Positions 1 to 8,200 of a stretch of 9,578 bases of DNA are shown one piece after another (position 1 is the first letter of the stretch; each line of letters starts with the position of its first letter). Below the pieces are notes generated by a model, which was given only the letters and a program-made list of their open reading frames with translations, searched no databases and was not told where the DNA came from. A program made the position numbers and the translations under genes. Origin of the DNA: CAZTWC01 sp964617105 [NCBI: uncultured Myxococcia bacterium] (GTDB lineage Bacteria; CAZTWC01); the NCBI GenBank assembly GCA_964617105.1, contig CAZTWC010000048.1, positions 8,759 to 18,336 of the forward strand, in the 5' to 3' direction.

Positions 1-1
1 C

Positions 2-1654
2 GAAGGTGAGAAAATACTGAAAGAACTAGCCGACCGGAAAGAAAAAGCCATTGTTATAATTGGCCGGCCCTACAATATTTACGATACCGGCATAAACCTG
101 GAGTTGCCCCAAAAGATAGCAGACAAAGGTTTTACCGTGATTCCCCTGGATTTTATCCCCTTCGAGTCGCAATGGCTGGGAGATGAGTTTAACAACATGT
201 ACTGGAACTATGGCCAACGGATCATTTCGGCCATGAAAATTATCCGGGATAATCCCAATCTATTTGGAGTTTACTTCACCAATTTCAGTTGTGGTCCCGA
301 TTCTTTTATCCTCAGTTACGCTGAAGAAGTGTCGGGTAAAAAACCATTTTTGACCCTGGAGTTGGATGAGCATGGGGCTGATACCGGCTATATAACCAGA
401 GTGGAAGCCTTTTTAGATGTGGTGAAAAACTTTGATGAACCCATCAAGGCTCCAGTGATCCATATACCAGATGCAAAATACAACGACTTTAAAAACCGTA
501 AGTTATGGATCCCGTCAATGGTCAACACCGGCGGTCGTCTCTTTGCCTCCGCTTTCAGAGGGGCGGGTTACGATTGCGAAGCCCTACCCGATGAGACCAC
601 TGAAAGTTTCGAAATTGGCCGTAGCGTAACCAGGGGTAGCGAATGCCTGCCCACCTCGGTTACCATTGGAGCACTGCTTAGTAAATTTAAACAAATAGAT
701 GCCGATCCCAAAAAGCATGCTTTTTTTATGGCCACTGCAGATGGTCCCTGCCGTTTCGGCCAGTATTCCCTGCTGCACCGGATGATCTTAAACCGTTACG
801 GATACCAGGATGTGCCCATCTTGTCCCCATCCTCCCAAAACTCTTACCAGGGAATGGATGAGTCTCTTCGGCGCCAAATGTGGCTGTGCGTCCTTTTTGC
901 CGATATTTTCAACAAGATCTGCTGCCGCATCCGCCCCTACGAAGTGAACAAAGGAGAAACCGACCGGATAGCAGAGTATTACCTGTGCGAAATGGAAAAA
1001 TGCCTCTCCCGAGGTGGAAATCATCAGGATCAAAACCAGGTGATGTTACGCTTTATGAATGCCGCCAGAAATATTCTGCGGGAAGATGTAAAAAAACCTT
1101 TGGTAGGTATTGTTGGTGAAATTTACGTACGCTGCAATCCCTTCTGCAATGAAGAAGTTATCAAATCCATAGAAAGATATGGCGGCGAAGCGTGGCTGGC
1201 CCCCATGGCGGAATGGTTTCTATATACCGCCCACATGCAATCCTTTGCCTTTAAAAAGGGCTTGGTGAGCAAGTGGACCTCCTGGCCCAGCGTATTAAAA
1301 AATATCTTTATGACTTACTCTGAACATAGTTGGTACAAACTGTTCAAGGAAATTCTGGCCGATAGGATGGAACCGCCTATTGAGGAAGCCTTGAAAGAGG
1401 GGGAAAAAGATATTCCCATCTATTTTGAAGGTGAAACCATATTAACTGTAGGCCGGGCCCGCATGTTTATTAAGGAAGGGGCAAATATGGTAGTGAACTG
1501 TGCTCCCTTCACCTGTATGCCGGGCACCATCTGTACCGCTCTGTTTCAAAAAATTCAAACCGAAACCGGAGTTCCCATTGTTAACATGTTTTACGATGGT
1601 GAAGGAGACCTCAACTCCAGACTAAGTGTATTTGTTAACAATCTAGCCCATTAA
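2..1654 (+). CDS. Acyl-CoA dehydratase activase-related protein (HgdC/HgdB-like), C-terminal part, 5' truncated
   Basis: The reading frame is open from base 2, so an internal TTG at 104 is not the start; about 550 residues are visible and the gene begins outside the window. The sequence matches the C-terminal half of the large proteins annotated as 2-hydroxyacyl-CoA dehydratase activase-related (typically over 1,000 aa, with two ATPase-type BcrAD/BadFG domains first, then DUF2229 and a dehydratase-like part). Visible hallmarks are IVIIGRPYNIYDTGIN near the left edge, NFSCGPDSF (~residue 97), GSECLPTS (~215), DGPCRFGQYS (~250), YVRCNPFCNEE (~378) and NCAPFTCMPGT near the end. These cysteines resemble those that hold [4Fe-4S] clusters in the dehydratase/benzoyl-CoA reductase superfamily. 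Known relatives activate dehydratases by ATP-driven electron transfer, but this giant family has no firmly established substrate. The protein should be cytoplasmic. The ATPase domains are inferred, not seen. The gene ends 9 nt before a strong hairpin. Confidence 0.85.
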   Translation, partial: EGEKILKELADRKEKAIVIIGRPYNIYDTGINLELPQKIADKGFTVIPLDFIPFESQWLGDEFNNMYWNYGQRIISAMKIIRDNPNLFGVYFTNFSCGPDSFILSYAEEVSGKKPFLTLELDEHGADTGYITRVEAFLDVVKNFDEPIKAPVIHIPDAKYNDFKNRKLWIPSMVNTGGRLFASAFRGAGYDCEALPDETTESFEIGRSVTRGSECLPTSVTIGALLSKFKQIDADPKKHAFFMATADGPCRFGQYSLLHRMILNRYGYQDVPILSPSSQNSYQGMDESLRRQMWLCVLFADIFNKICCRIRPYEVNKGETDRIAEYYLCEMEKCLSRGGNHQDQNQVMLRFMNAARNILREDVKKPLVGIVGEIYVRCNPFCNEEVIKSIERYGGEAWLAPMAEWFLYTAHMQSFAFKKGLVSKWTSWPSVLKNIFMTYSEHSWYKLFKEILADRMEPPIEEALKEGEKDIPIYFEGETILTVGRARMFIKEGANMVVNCAPFTCMPGTICTALFQKIQTETGVPIVNMFYDGEGDLNSRLSVFVNNLAH

Positions 1655-1663
1655 AAGGTTATA

Positions 1664-1692
1664 GGTGTCAGGGGTCTTCGATCCCTGACACC
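1664..1692 (+). terminator. Strong perfect hairpin after the activase gene (terminator or dispersed palindrome)
   Basis: GGTGTCAGGG pairs perfectly with CCCTGACACC; the stem extends inward by one G-T wobble and two more pairs to a TTC loop, giving about 13 bp. It starts 9 nt after the activase stop codon, where a terminator is expected. It is not followed by a clear run of T (the next bases are AAACATCTATT; a T-rich stretch comes only around 1724-1730), so it is not a classic intrinsic terminator. GGTGTCAGG-type palindromes could instead be a REP-like dispersed repeat. Either way it separates the activase gene from the next promoter. Confidence 0.6.
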
Positions 1693-1729
1693 AAACATCT
1701 ATTCCCTAATCCTCAACACCTAATTTTTA

Positions 1730-1745
1730 TTGACTTTCTAGTCAA
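1730..1745. promoter_or_regulatory. Palindrome overlapping the -35 box (possible operator)
   Basis: TTGACT-TTCT-AGTCAA is a perfect 6-bp inverted repeat whose left arm is the -35 hexamer of the candidate promoter. A protein dimer bound here would block RNA polymerase. No regulator gene is adjacent. Chance occurrence in AT-rich DNA is possible. Confidence 0.3.
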
Positions 1746-1758
1746 AAATAGATATAAC
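1730..1758 (+). promoter_or_regulatory. Candidate housekeeping promoter of the HAMP-TPR-gatE operon
   Basis: TTGACT at 1730-1735 and TATAAC at 1753-1758 are separated by exactly 17 bp, a near-consensus -35/-10 pair. The start of transcription would fall near 1765, giving a leader of about 40 nt before the TTG start at 1805. A second TTGACA at 1772 has no matching -10 (it would fall on the ribosome binding site), so it is not favoured. Confidence 0.6.
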
Positions 1759-1792
1759 TTCATAAAATAATTTGACAATCCTCTTATTTAAA

Positions 1793-1798
1793 AAGGAG
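1793..1798 (+). promoter_or_regulatory. Ribosome binding site deciding the TTG start at 1805
   Basis: AAGGAG lies 6 nt before TTG at 1805-1807. An earlier in-frame TTG at 1772 lacks such a site and would place this Shine-Dalgarno sequence inside the gene, so the 1805 start is preferred. Confidence 0.75.
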
Positions 1799-1804
1799 CA
1801 TATT

Positions 1805-2416
1805 TTGTCGGCATTTACAAATTATAAACGTCGTATATATGTGGTGGACAAGGAATCACAAATAAAATTTACCATAATTACTATTGGGTCACTGGTATCT
1901 TTCGCTCTGCTGGTAGTTCTTATCATCTGGCTTCCCAGTTACCTGGCCCCTCTGTCGGAATCTGACGCTGGATCAAAAGTTATAGCCCAGGAATTCTCCC
2001 ACCTGGTGGAAGGAGAAATTATCCCGGCTACTCTGGTTTTTCTGTTACTGGTCAGCCTGTTTACCATTTTTCATACTCATAAAATTTTCGGGCCGGTGTA
2101 TCGTTTCCAACATTCTACAAAACGACTGGAAAACGGGGACCTGAAATTCTCTATTGTATTGAGAAAATGGGACTACTTGAAGGGGCTGCAAAACTCTATG
2201 AACAGTTTTATCTCCTCTTTGCGTAATAAAGTTATCAGTATGAAAAAATCGGTCAGCCAGTTAAACCAGGATTTAAATAATCTGAAAATTAGCATGGCCA
2301 AGGGTGAATTAAACCAAGAACACATACAGATAAAACTTGACAGTATTGCTAATCATATCAATAAGTTAGATAAGCATCTAGTCGAATTTAATGTTGATGA
2401 GGAGGACAAGTCCTAA
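1805..2416 (+). CDS. Two-TM HAMP-like membrane protein with coiled-coil tail, no output domain
   Basis: Predicted length is 203 aa from the TTG start with AAGGAG 6 nt upstream. A basic N-terminus (KRRIYVVDKESQIKF) leads into a first membrane segment at about 22-43. A short outer loop of about 30 residues follows, then a second membrane segment at about 73-89, and THKIFGPVYRF at the membrane exit, typical of HAMP linkers. Residues ~93-140 look like a HAMP domain. Residues ~140-195 are heptad-rich and probably coiled coil (LNQDLNNLKISM, LDSIANHINKLDKHL), ending in an acidic tail. It resembles the membrane half of a chemoreceptor or sensor kinase but stops before any methyl-accepting, kinase or cyclase domain. 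The outer loop is too small for a typical sensor domain. The next gene starts immediately after its stop codon, so the two are almost surely co-transcribed. Role unknown; it could relay membrane state or act as a scaffold. Confidence 0.72.
   Translation: MSAFTNYKRRIYVVDKESQIKFTIITIGSLVSFALLVVLIIWLPSYLAPLSESDAGSKVIAQEFSHLVEGEIIPATLVFLLLVSLFTIFHTHKIFGPVYRFQHSTKRLENGDLKFSIVLRKWDYLKGLQNSMNSFISSLRNKVISMKKSVSQLNQDLNNLKISMAKGELNQEHIQIKLDSIANHINKLDKHLVEFNVDEEDKS
2401..2416 (+). promoter_or_regulatory. Ribosome binding site of the TPR gene, set in a small palindrome
   Basis: GGAGG at 2401-2405 precedes the ATG at 2417 by 11 nt, inside the last codons of the upstream gene. AGGAC-AA-GTCCT (2403-2414) is a perfect palindrome and can fold as a 4-bp stem with a CAAG loop that covers part of the Shine-Dalgarno site. 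A ribosome finishing the upstream gene would open it, which would favour translational coupling. The stem is short, so the effect is uncertain. Confidence 0.35.
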
Positions 2417-3274
2417 ATGATACGATACTTTGTAAAATCGCTTTTATTGACAATCTTTGGTGGATATATCCTGTTAAGTTCTCCTCTTCTAAGCGCAGAA
2501 GATCTTTCTCCAGAGGCTATTGAAGCAACCAAAAATATTGCTTCTGGTCAGGATAATCCTAACCCTGCTGCCGGCAATATCCAAACCGAGCAAAATCTGG
2601 TTGAGCAAGCGGTTATTGCTTTTAAAAACCGGGAAGATTTAGACCAGGCTCAAAAAGGGATACAACTATACGGACAATTACTGGAACAGAACAGGGATAA
2701 AATTTTATATTGGAACCGGCTGTTACGGCTATACTGGTGGTATGGTTCACATCTGCCCAAAAACGACCCCAATAAAGTAATTGTTTTTAAAAAAGGGCTT
2801 AGTAAGGCGCAAGAGATGGTTAGATTAATTCCCCGGGAACCCTTTGCCCACATGTGGGTTGGCGTCCTGTTAAGTTCCTGGGCAATGGAAAAAGGGTTAA
2901 TAAATGTTTTAACCAAGTTAAGCGCCATTCGAAAAAATTTTGAGAAAGCGGTATCTCTGGACCCAAAATTTTCCTGGGGACACCGTTTGATAGGCAGATG
3001 TTATAGAGATGCCCCGGGTTGGCCCCTCTCTTACGGCGATATGGATAAAGCTTTTGCCTATTTTTCCAAGGCCCGGGAATTTAATCCCCAAGACTTGCGT
3101 ATCTACCTGGATATGGCTATTGCCTATCATAAAATCAAAAAATGGGCCGAAGCAAAAAAATGGGCTAAAAAAGCGCTTGATATGCCAATAATCACTGATT
3201 CAGATATAGCAGCCGAGCACCGGGAAGCCAAGGAGCATGCCAAAGAGATTTTTAACATATTGAAATCAAAGTAA
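2417..3274 (+). CDS. Sec-exported TPR protein (RMD/TatT-like helical repeat)
   Basis: The protein is 285 aa. It begins with a classic signal peptide: basic MIRYFVK, a hydrophobic core to about residue 24, and a likely cleavage site after LLSA (residue 27). There is no lipobox cysteine, so it should be periplasmic or secreted rather than a lipoprotein. The mature part is a helical repeat: ALIKE-type pairs around 60-90 (QAVIAFKNREDLDQAQKGIQLYGQLL), a middle block with NFEKAVSLDPKFSWGHRLIGRCYRDAP (~175-200), AFAYFSKAREFNPQD (~212-226), and a clear last TPR, LDMAIAYHKIKKWAEAKKWAKKAL (~231-254, shown in two overlapping halves of the same helix pair). The spacing and the HRLIGRCYRDAP motif recall the TPR family that includes RMD1-like proteins and TatT, but this is a family-level impression. 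TPR domains bind proteins or peptides; the partner is unknown. It sits between a membrane protein and gatE in one operon. Confidence 0.72.
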   Translation: MIRYFVKSLLLTIFGGYILLSSPLLSAEDLSPEAIEATKNIASGQDNPNPAAGNIQTEQNLVEQAVIAFKNREDLDQAQKGIQLYGQLLEQNRDKILYWNRLLRLYWWYGSHLPKNDPNKVIVFKKGLSKAQEMVRLIPREPFAHMWVGVLLSSWAMEKGLINVLTKLSAIRKNFEKAVSLDPKFSWGHRLIGRCYRDAPGWPLSYGDMDKAFAYFSKAREFNPQDLRIYLDMAIAYHKIKKWAEAKKWAKKALDMPIITDSDIAAEHREAKEHAKEIFNILKSK

Positions 3275-3279
3275 TTAAT

Positions 3280-5223
3280 GTGAAAATAAAAAAGGTACAA
3301 CCAATTGTTTTTACCCCGCCGGGAGATTCAATTTTCTATCAACTTGGTCTCAAAGCCGGACTGGAAGTCCATCAACAGTTAAATACCTTTAAAAAACTAT
3401 TCTGTCATTGTCCGGCCAAATTAATAAACCATCCCCATAATGTTGAAATTCTACGCCACATGCGTCCTACTCTTTCTGAGTTAGGTGAATATGATGGCAC
3501 TGCCCTTATGGAGTTCAAGACTAAGAAAGAAATAATTTATCAATTATATAACGATGTGGTATGCACCTACGAAATGGACGATACTCCACCTTTTTTGCTG
3601 AACCAGCAAGCGCTTCAATTCGCCCTTGAAATAGCTATGCTCTTCGACTGTAATATTGTTGATGAAATCCATATCAGCCGCAAGCAATACCTGGACGGCA
3701 GTATCCCCACCGGTTTTCAACGCACTGCTATTGTTGGTATCAATGGCAGTTTTCCTTTGGACAACGCAGATAGAAAAAGGGTACATATCTGGCAACTGGG
3801 TTTGGAAGAAGATTCCTGCCGGGAGGTCAGTAACCAGGGACACACCATTGTTTTTAAAACCGACAGGCTCTCCATACCCCTGGTGGAAGTGGTGACCGCC
3901 CCAGAGTTAAAAACCCCAAAAGAAGTTTTTTTGGCGGGTGAACAAATCCGCCGAGTGCTTAGAGCCTCGGGCAAAGTCAGGCGAGGTGCAGGCGCTGCCC
4001 GACAGGATGTTAACGTCAGTATCAAAGGTGGCAGCCGGGTAGAGATCAAGGGAGTGCCCAGTACCAAACTGATCAGTAATCTGGTAGCTAGTGAGGCGCT
4101 GCGCCAAAAAGCCCTGTTAGAGATCCGTGACTCTCTGCGTTCTCGGGGAATAACCAAAAAAACCCTCTCTGCCATGGTTGGCGATCTGAAAGAGTTATTT
4201 AAAAATACCAAAATCAAAATTATCCGCCAGGCTCTTGAACAAGGTGGAACCGTTAAGGGAATCAAACTGGTAGGTTTTGGCGGTCTATTCTCCTACCCCA
4301 CTCAGCCGGGGCTCAATTTTTCCTTCGAATTTTCCGAAAGGGTACGCGTTATCGCTTGCCTTGATCAGAAGCCCAACCTGATCCATACCGATGACCACCT
4401 CTTTTTCAAACGGCGTAAACGGGACCTGAAAAAGATACAGGAGTTGTTTAAGGCCAGGCATGTAGATGTGGTAGTTATAGTTTGGGGAAATGAAGAAGAT
4501 GTAAACACCGCTATTGAAGAGATTCGTCTCAGAGCCCTGGATGCCGCCTCTGGCGTACCCAATGAAACCAGGACCGTCCTGTCAGACTGCCAAACAGGTT
4601 TTGAGAGGATACTGCCGGGACCGAATCGGATGTACCCTGACACTGATTTGCCCCCTTGCGCCATTGATGAAAAACGGATAAAAGATACCCGGGCCAACCT
4701 ACCCCTTACCCCCTGGGCTCGCCGAAAAAAATACCAGAACCAATTGAACCACCACCTGCTGGACATTATGGAACTATCTCCCTGGCAGCATCTGGTCGAT
4801 TATCTAATAAAACACTGCTCTTTAAACCCAATTTTTGTGGCTTCAACTATTCTGGATAGATTTCGCTGCCTGACCAGGAAAGGTTACCAAATAGAAGAGA
4901 TTAAACCCGATGATCTACTGATGGTTTTCAAAGAGGTGGAAAAGAAAAAAATCTTGGCTACAGCAGTTATACCAATAATTAAAAATATCCTACAAAATGG
5001 GACGGATGTGCAAGAAGCCCTTGGAGATAAAAATTTTAAGCCGGTGAGCATTACCAAAACCAAATCCTTTCTTCGAAAAAATCTTTCCGATTGGCTCTCC
5101 GAATGCTTCTCAAAACAAAAAGAGGCCCAACATCGCTTTCTGATGGGTAAAATCATGCACCAGTATAGATACCGGGTGGATGGTAAAAAACTCTCTCAGA
5201 TAGTAGAAGACTCGCTTGGCTAA
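3280..5223 (+). CDS. gatE: GatE-type Glu-tRNA(Gln) amidotransferase subunit E
   Basis: The protein is 647 aa, close to the ~620-640 aa of archaeal GatE. GatE activates Glu-tRNA(Gln) by phosphorylation and, with the ammonia-releasing GatD, converts it to Gln-tRNA(Gln) in the cytoplasm. Visible features: GLEVHQQL with the metal-site His31; KLFCHCP (39-45); RPTLSELGEYDGTAL (62-76); LDGSIPTGFQRTAI; GLEEDSCRE (174-182); PLVEVVTAPE with Glu203; RRGAGAARQDVNVSI (234-248) followed by RVEIKGV. The AspRS-like GAD insertion is present (~320-425, VKGIKLVGFGGLFSYP and IHTDD), then GVPNETR and GPNRMYPDTDLPP. The tail is GatB/YqeY-like and ends MGKIMHQYRYRVDGK. The GAD insertion and MYPDTDLPP separate GatE from bacterial GatB. 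GTG at 3280 gives the family N-terminus; there is no clear Shine-Dalgarno site and only 5 nt after the TPR stop, so translational coupling is likely. No gatD is in view. GatE is normally archaeal, so lateral transfer is likely. Confidence 0.92.
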   Translation: MKIKKVQPIVFTPPGDSIFYQLGLKAGLEVHQQLNTFKKLFCHCPAKLINHPHNVEILRHMRPTLSELGEYDGTALMEFKTKKEIIYQLYNDVVCTYEMDDTPPFLLNQQALQFALEIAMLFDCNIVDEIHISRKQYLDGSIPTGFQRTAIVGINGSFPLDNADRKRVHIWQLGLEEDSCREVSNQGHTIVFKTDRLSIPLVEVVTAPELKTPKEVFLAGEQIRRVLRASGKVRRGAGAARQDVNVSIKGGSRVEIKGVPSTKLISNLVASEALRQKALLEIRDSLRSRGITKKTLSAMVGDLKELFKNTKIKIIRQALEQGGTVKGIKLVGFGGLFSYPTQPGLNFSFEFSERVRVIACLDQKPNLIHTDDHLFFKRRKRDLKKIQELFKARHVDVVVIVWGNEEDVNTAIEEIRLRALDAASGVPNETRTVLSDCQTGFERILPGPNRMYPDTDLPPCAIDEKRIKDTRANLPLTPWARRKKYQNQLNHHLLDIMELSPWQHLVDYLIKHCSLNPIFVASTILDRFRCLTRKGYQIEEIKPDDLLMVFKEVEKKKILATAVIPIIKNILQNGTDVQEALGDKNFKPVSITKTKSFLRKNLSDWLSECFSKQKEAQHRFLMGKIMHQYRYRVDGKKLSQIVEDSLG

Positions 5224-5247
5224 AGTGAATTCTCGGACGGTAACTAA

Positions 5248-8200
5248 CTATTCAGATAAAACCTGATGAAAAAAACTGATGTATCTGTCTGCCACGTTGT
5301 CTATGTCCAGGTGAGAGAGATTGAAAGTAAAATCATTAGCCATCTGTTCCCGGATTAAAGCCGCACAACGTTTAAAATCCAACCGGGGTGGCTGATAGAG
5401 ATCATGAGGTTGAAAATCCCAGGAAGTATCGGGCAAAACTATTCCCGACTCTTTTACCAACTCCCTGGTCCCGCCTGAATCTGTGCAGATTACCGGTGTT
5501 TTGGCTGCCAACGCTTCAACCACCACATTGGGACAGTGATCCAGCCAGGCCAGATGAAAAAAGAGATCCGCAATCAGATAATAGAGTTGCAGTTGTTCGG
5601 GCCTCACCATGCCTAAAAACTTAATACGCGGGTCTTTATCCGCATAGTCAGGATTACTGCCAGCCACAAAGAGTAAAGAGTTAGGACTGGCTACCAGTTT
5701 AAACAGGCGGCAAATATCTTTTAAACGTTTATGGGGCCGCCAATGAGAACAACAGAGAAAAATCCAATCAAATTTACTCTTTAAAGATATCTGTAATTTT
5801 TCGCTTTCCTCGAGCAGTGGCTCTGGTTTGCTGAGTTCAATACCATTGTTGATAACAGTACTCTGTGAATGGGAGCCAAAATATCGCTCTACTAACTTTT
5901 GATTGAATTTGGATTGAAAAATAACACCATTAGAGTATTGGTAAGTAGCCTGCAAGCCTCGATTCATCCGCTGGTAGTCTTGCCTGGAATTAAACCAGAG
6001 CCCATCCAGTCGCTGAACCATTTTCACTCCTGGTTTGGGCTTTTGGGGTGACTCGATAAAAGCCAGCAGGATATCGTGATCCTCACTATAATCTACCGTT
6101 TTAACCCCTTTTTTATCTAATCCGGCCGCCAAACGGCTGGCAAATAGATTGGGCCCTGATATCTCCTTTAAATTTACATTGGCAAAACAGACCCTCAGAG
6201 GCTTTCCATTTATATATGGACCAGCCTTCTTTATCACCCTGGTTGAACGCAGTTGATGCCCAATAAAACCTCGGGAACGGATTATATTTACTGAACGAAT
6301 CTGTTCATCCACCATTTTAAATGAGGTGTCGGTAAGGTTATATTGATAACAAACCTGGGGGATAAAACGCTTTTCTTCAGCCAGGTATAGTATAGGCAAC
6401 ATTAGTGCCTGATCGTATCCCCGACGAAACCAGTAACCCTGGGGATGTTTGAAATTATCCTGATCCACCTGAGAATAGATCGATTTTAAAAAGGTCCGAA
6501 AATGGGAGGAAACCCAGGGATGCTGGTATGGATCTACGTTCGCTGGAACCAGGGGGGCAGAAATATTTCGACCATCAATATTCCATTGATGAGCCGTCCA
6601 AATAACCTCTGCACCCTTCTCATACTCTATCTTTACCAATTCCAATGCCTGAGGATGGCAAAAAAAATCGTCACCGTCAACAGTTCCTATAAGGGCTCTA
6701 TCCGCTGGATATTCAATGCTGTCAATGGCATCGCAGATATTGTGCAAAGCCCATTTTTTACGCTGGTTTATGGTTACCATAACCCTGCTGTCCTGCTCAG
6801 CTATGGCCCTGGCCTGCTCCGCTGTTCCATCAGTGGAAAGATCGTCGATAATATGCCACTGCCAATTTTGCCATGACTGCTCCTGTAAACTCGAATAGAG
6901 CCGGACCAGCCCTTTTTCTGAATTATAACAGGCCGTGATAATAAAAAACTTAAAATCCTCAGTGCTGCGGCCCTGGAGATCAGGGTCTAAATTTCTGTAT
7001 TCCTGCTTCACTGCCCGATTTTGCTCTGTTAATGGCCCAGGTGCATCTTCCTGAAAATCATCGCTTTTGAACTTATAGATAACTGGCAACTCTTTTAGTT
7101 TTTGAAAAAGAAAATGCTCTTTTGGCTTCTGGTTTTCTATTTTATCGGCAACAAACCCCACCGGCTCAATATCTTCGAAAGTTTCACTGTTGATCAGTTC
7201 TGCCGCCCCTATTAAAGAGTAATCAGCAAATAAAGCACCATACTTGTCAAAATTTCTATGCTCTTTTGGAACACCATGGGTATAAAAAGGCTCATTCCGG
7301 CTTATACGAGGTTCTTGAAGATGCTCCCGATTCCACCAAGATCTCTCCGGCTCAGTTTTAGACAGGCAGGATGATATTGGCAGACAAATCAAATCAAATA
7401 GATTAGGAAAATGACGCAACATTCTTTTTATTTTGGAGATATCCTCAATCTCTATTACTTCATCCGGCTCCATCATTAAACAGAAATCACTGTTACACAG
7501 TAACCTGGCCATCCCCCTGGCTCCGCCTTTATTAACTTCAACATTGGGGTGTTGGGAGTCAATTTTCCGTTGGAAAACCTGCAAATTATTATTTTCTCCC
7601 GCCCAATCCTGCAGCGCTTCCCAGGTACCATCAGTGGAGCCAATATCAACTATCACCACCTGGTCACAGAGATTTAGCATAGATTTAATCGATTTTTCAT
7701 AGGGGATCTTTTGCGCAATACTGTTACAGGTTGTAGTATATCCAGACAGGGTTGGTTGGTAATTAACTCCAGCAATAATGATTTTGACAAACTCCTCGAG
7801 TTCTGATTCCAAACCGGTTTTGCCAGCCAAAGAGGACCATTTTTTTAGATAAACCTCTTTCAACTGTTGTGAATGGTAAAAAACCTTCTGTGCCTTCGAG
7901 ATAAATAACTCTTTTAGTCTGCCTGCACCTGTATCTGCACAATTGCACTCCTGGTTTTCAATAGCTCTATGTTGTTCATATCCGCCATATTTACAGATCC
8001 GGTCTGAATAGATAACCAAAAAATAGTTGAGGTTAAGCACTATGGTGCCCATTAATTCCGGTGCTATATCAGGAAGGTCTAAAAATATAAAATTGTTGAA
8101 GATATTGTGCTTTAGAAAAACTGGAGTAAGAGTTGATAACTCCTTCTCCTCAAAAGAAAAATTGGGCGGAGAGCCATTTTTAAACTGTTGGATGAAATCT

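Noticed and set aside
104-106. TTG at 104 as the start of the activase gene
   Set aside because: The frame is open to the left edge, and residues before it (IVIIGRPYNIYDTG) belong to the conserved family sequence.
1772-1804. TTG at 1772 as start of the HAMP-like protein, or TTGACA there as a -35 box
   Set aside because: AAGGAG at 1793-1798 points to the TTG at 1805, and no -10 box lies 16-18 bp after the TTGACA.
3717-4265. 182-aa open frame on the minus strand inside gatE
   Set aside because: Fully inside a conserved coding region on the other strand; the translation is rich in Ser/Arg/Leu with no recognisable motif.
4365-4766. 133-aa open frame on the minus strand inside gatE
   Set aside because: Antisense of the GAD insertion and the MYPDTDLPP region; no domain or ribosome binding site.
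3280-5223. Calling this gene bacterial gatB
   Set aside because: GatB lacks the GAD insertion and is about 480 aa; length, insertion and MYPDTDLPP all point to GatE.
5252-5266. TCAG...CTGA inverted repeat near the end of the glycosyltransferase fusion as a terminator
   Set aside because: Only 4 bp of stem, AT-rich, no T-tract; too weak to call.
6502-6876. 124-aa open frame on the plus strand inside the glycosyltransferase fusion
   Set aside because: Antisense of the second GT2 domain, whose protein sequence is clearly conserved; no support for a gene.
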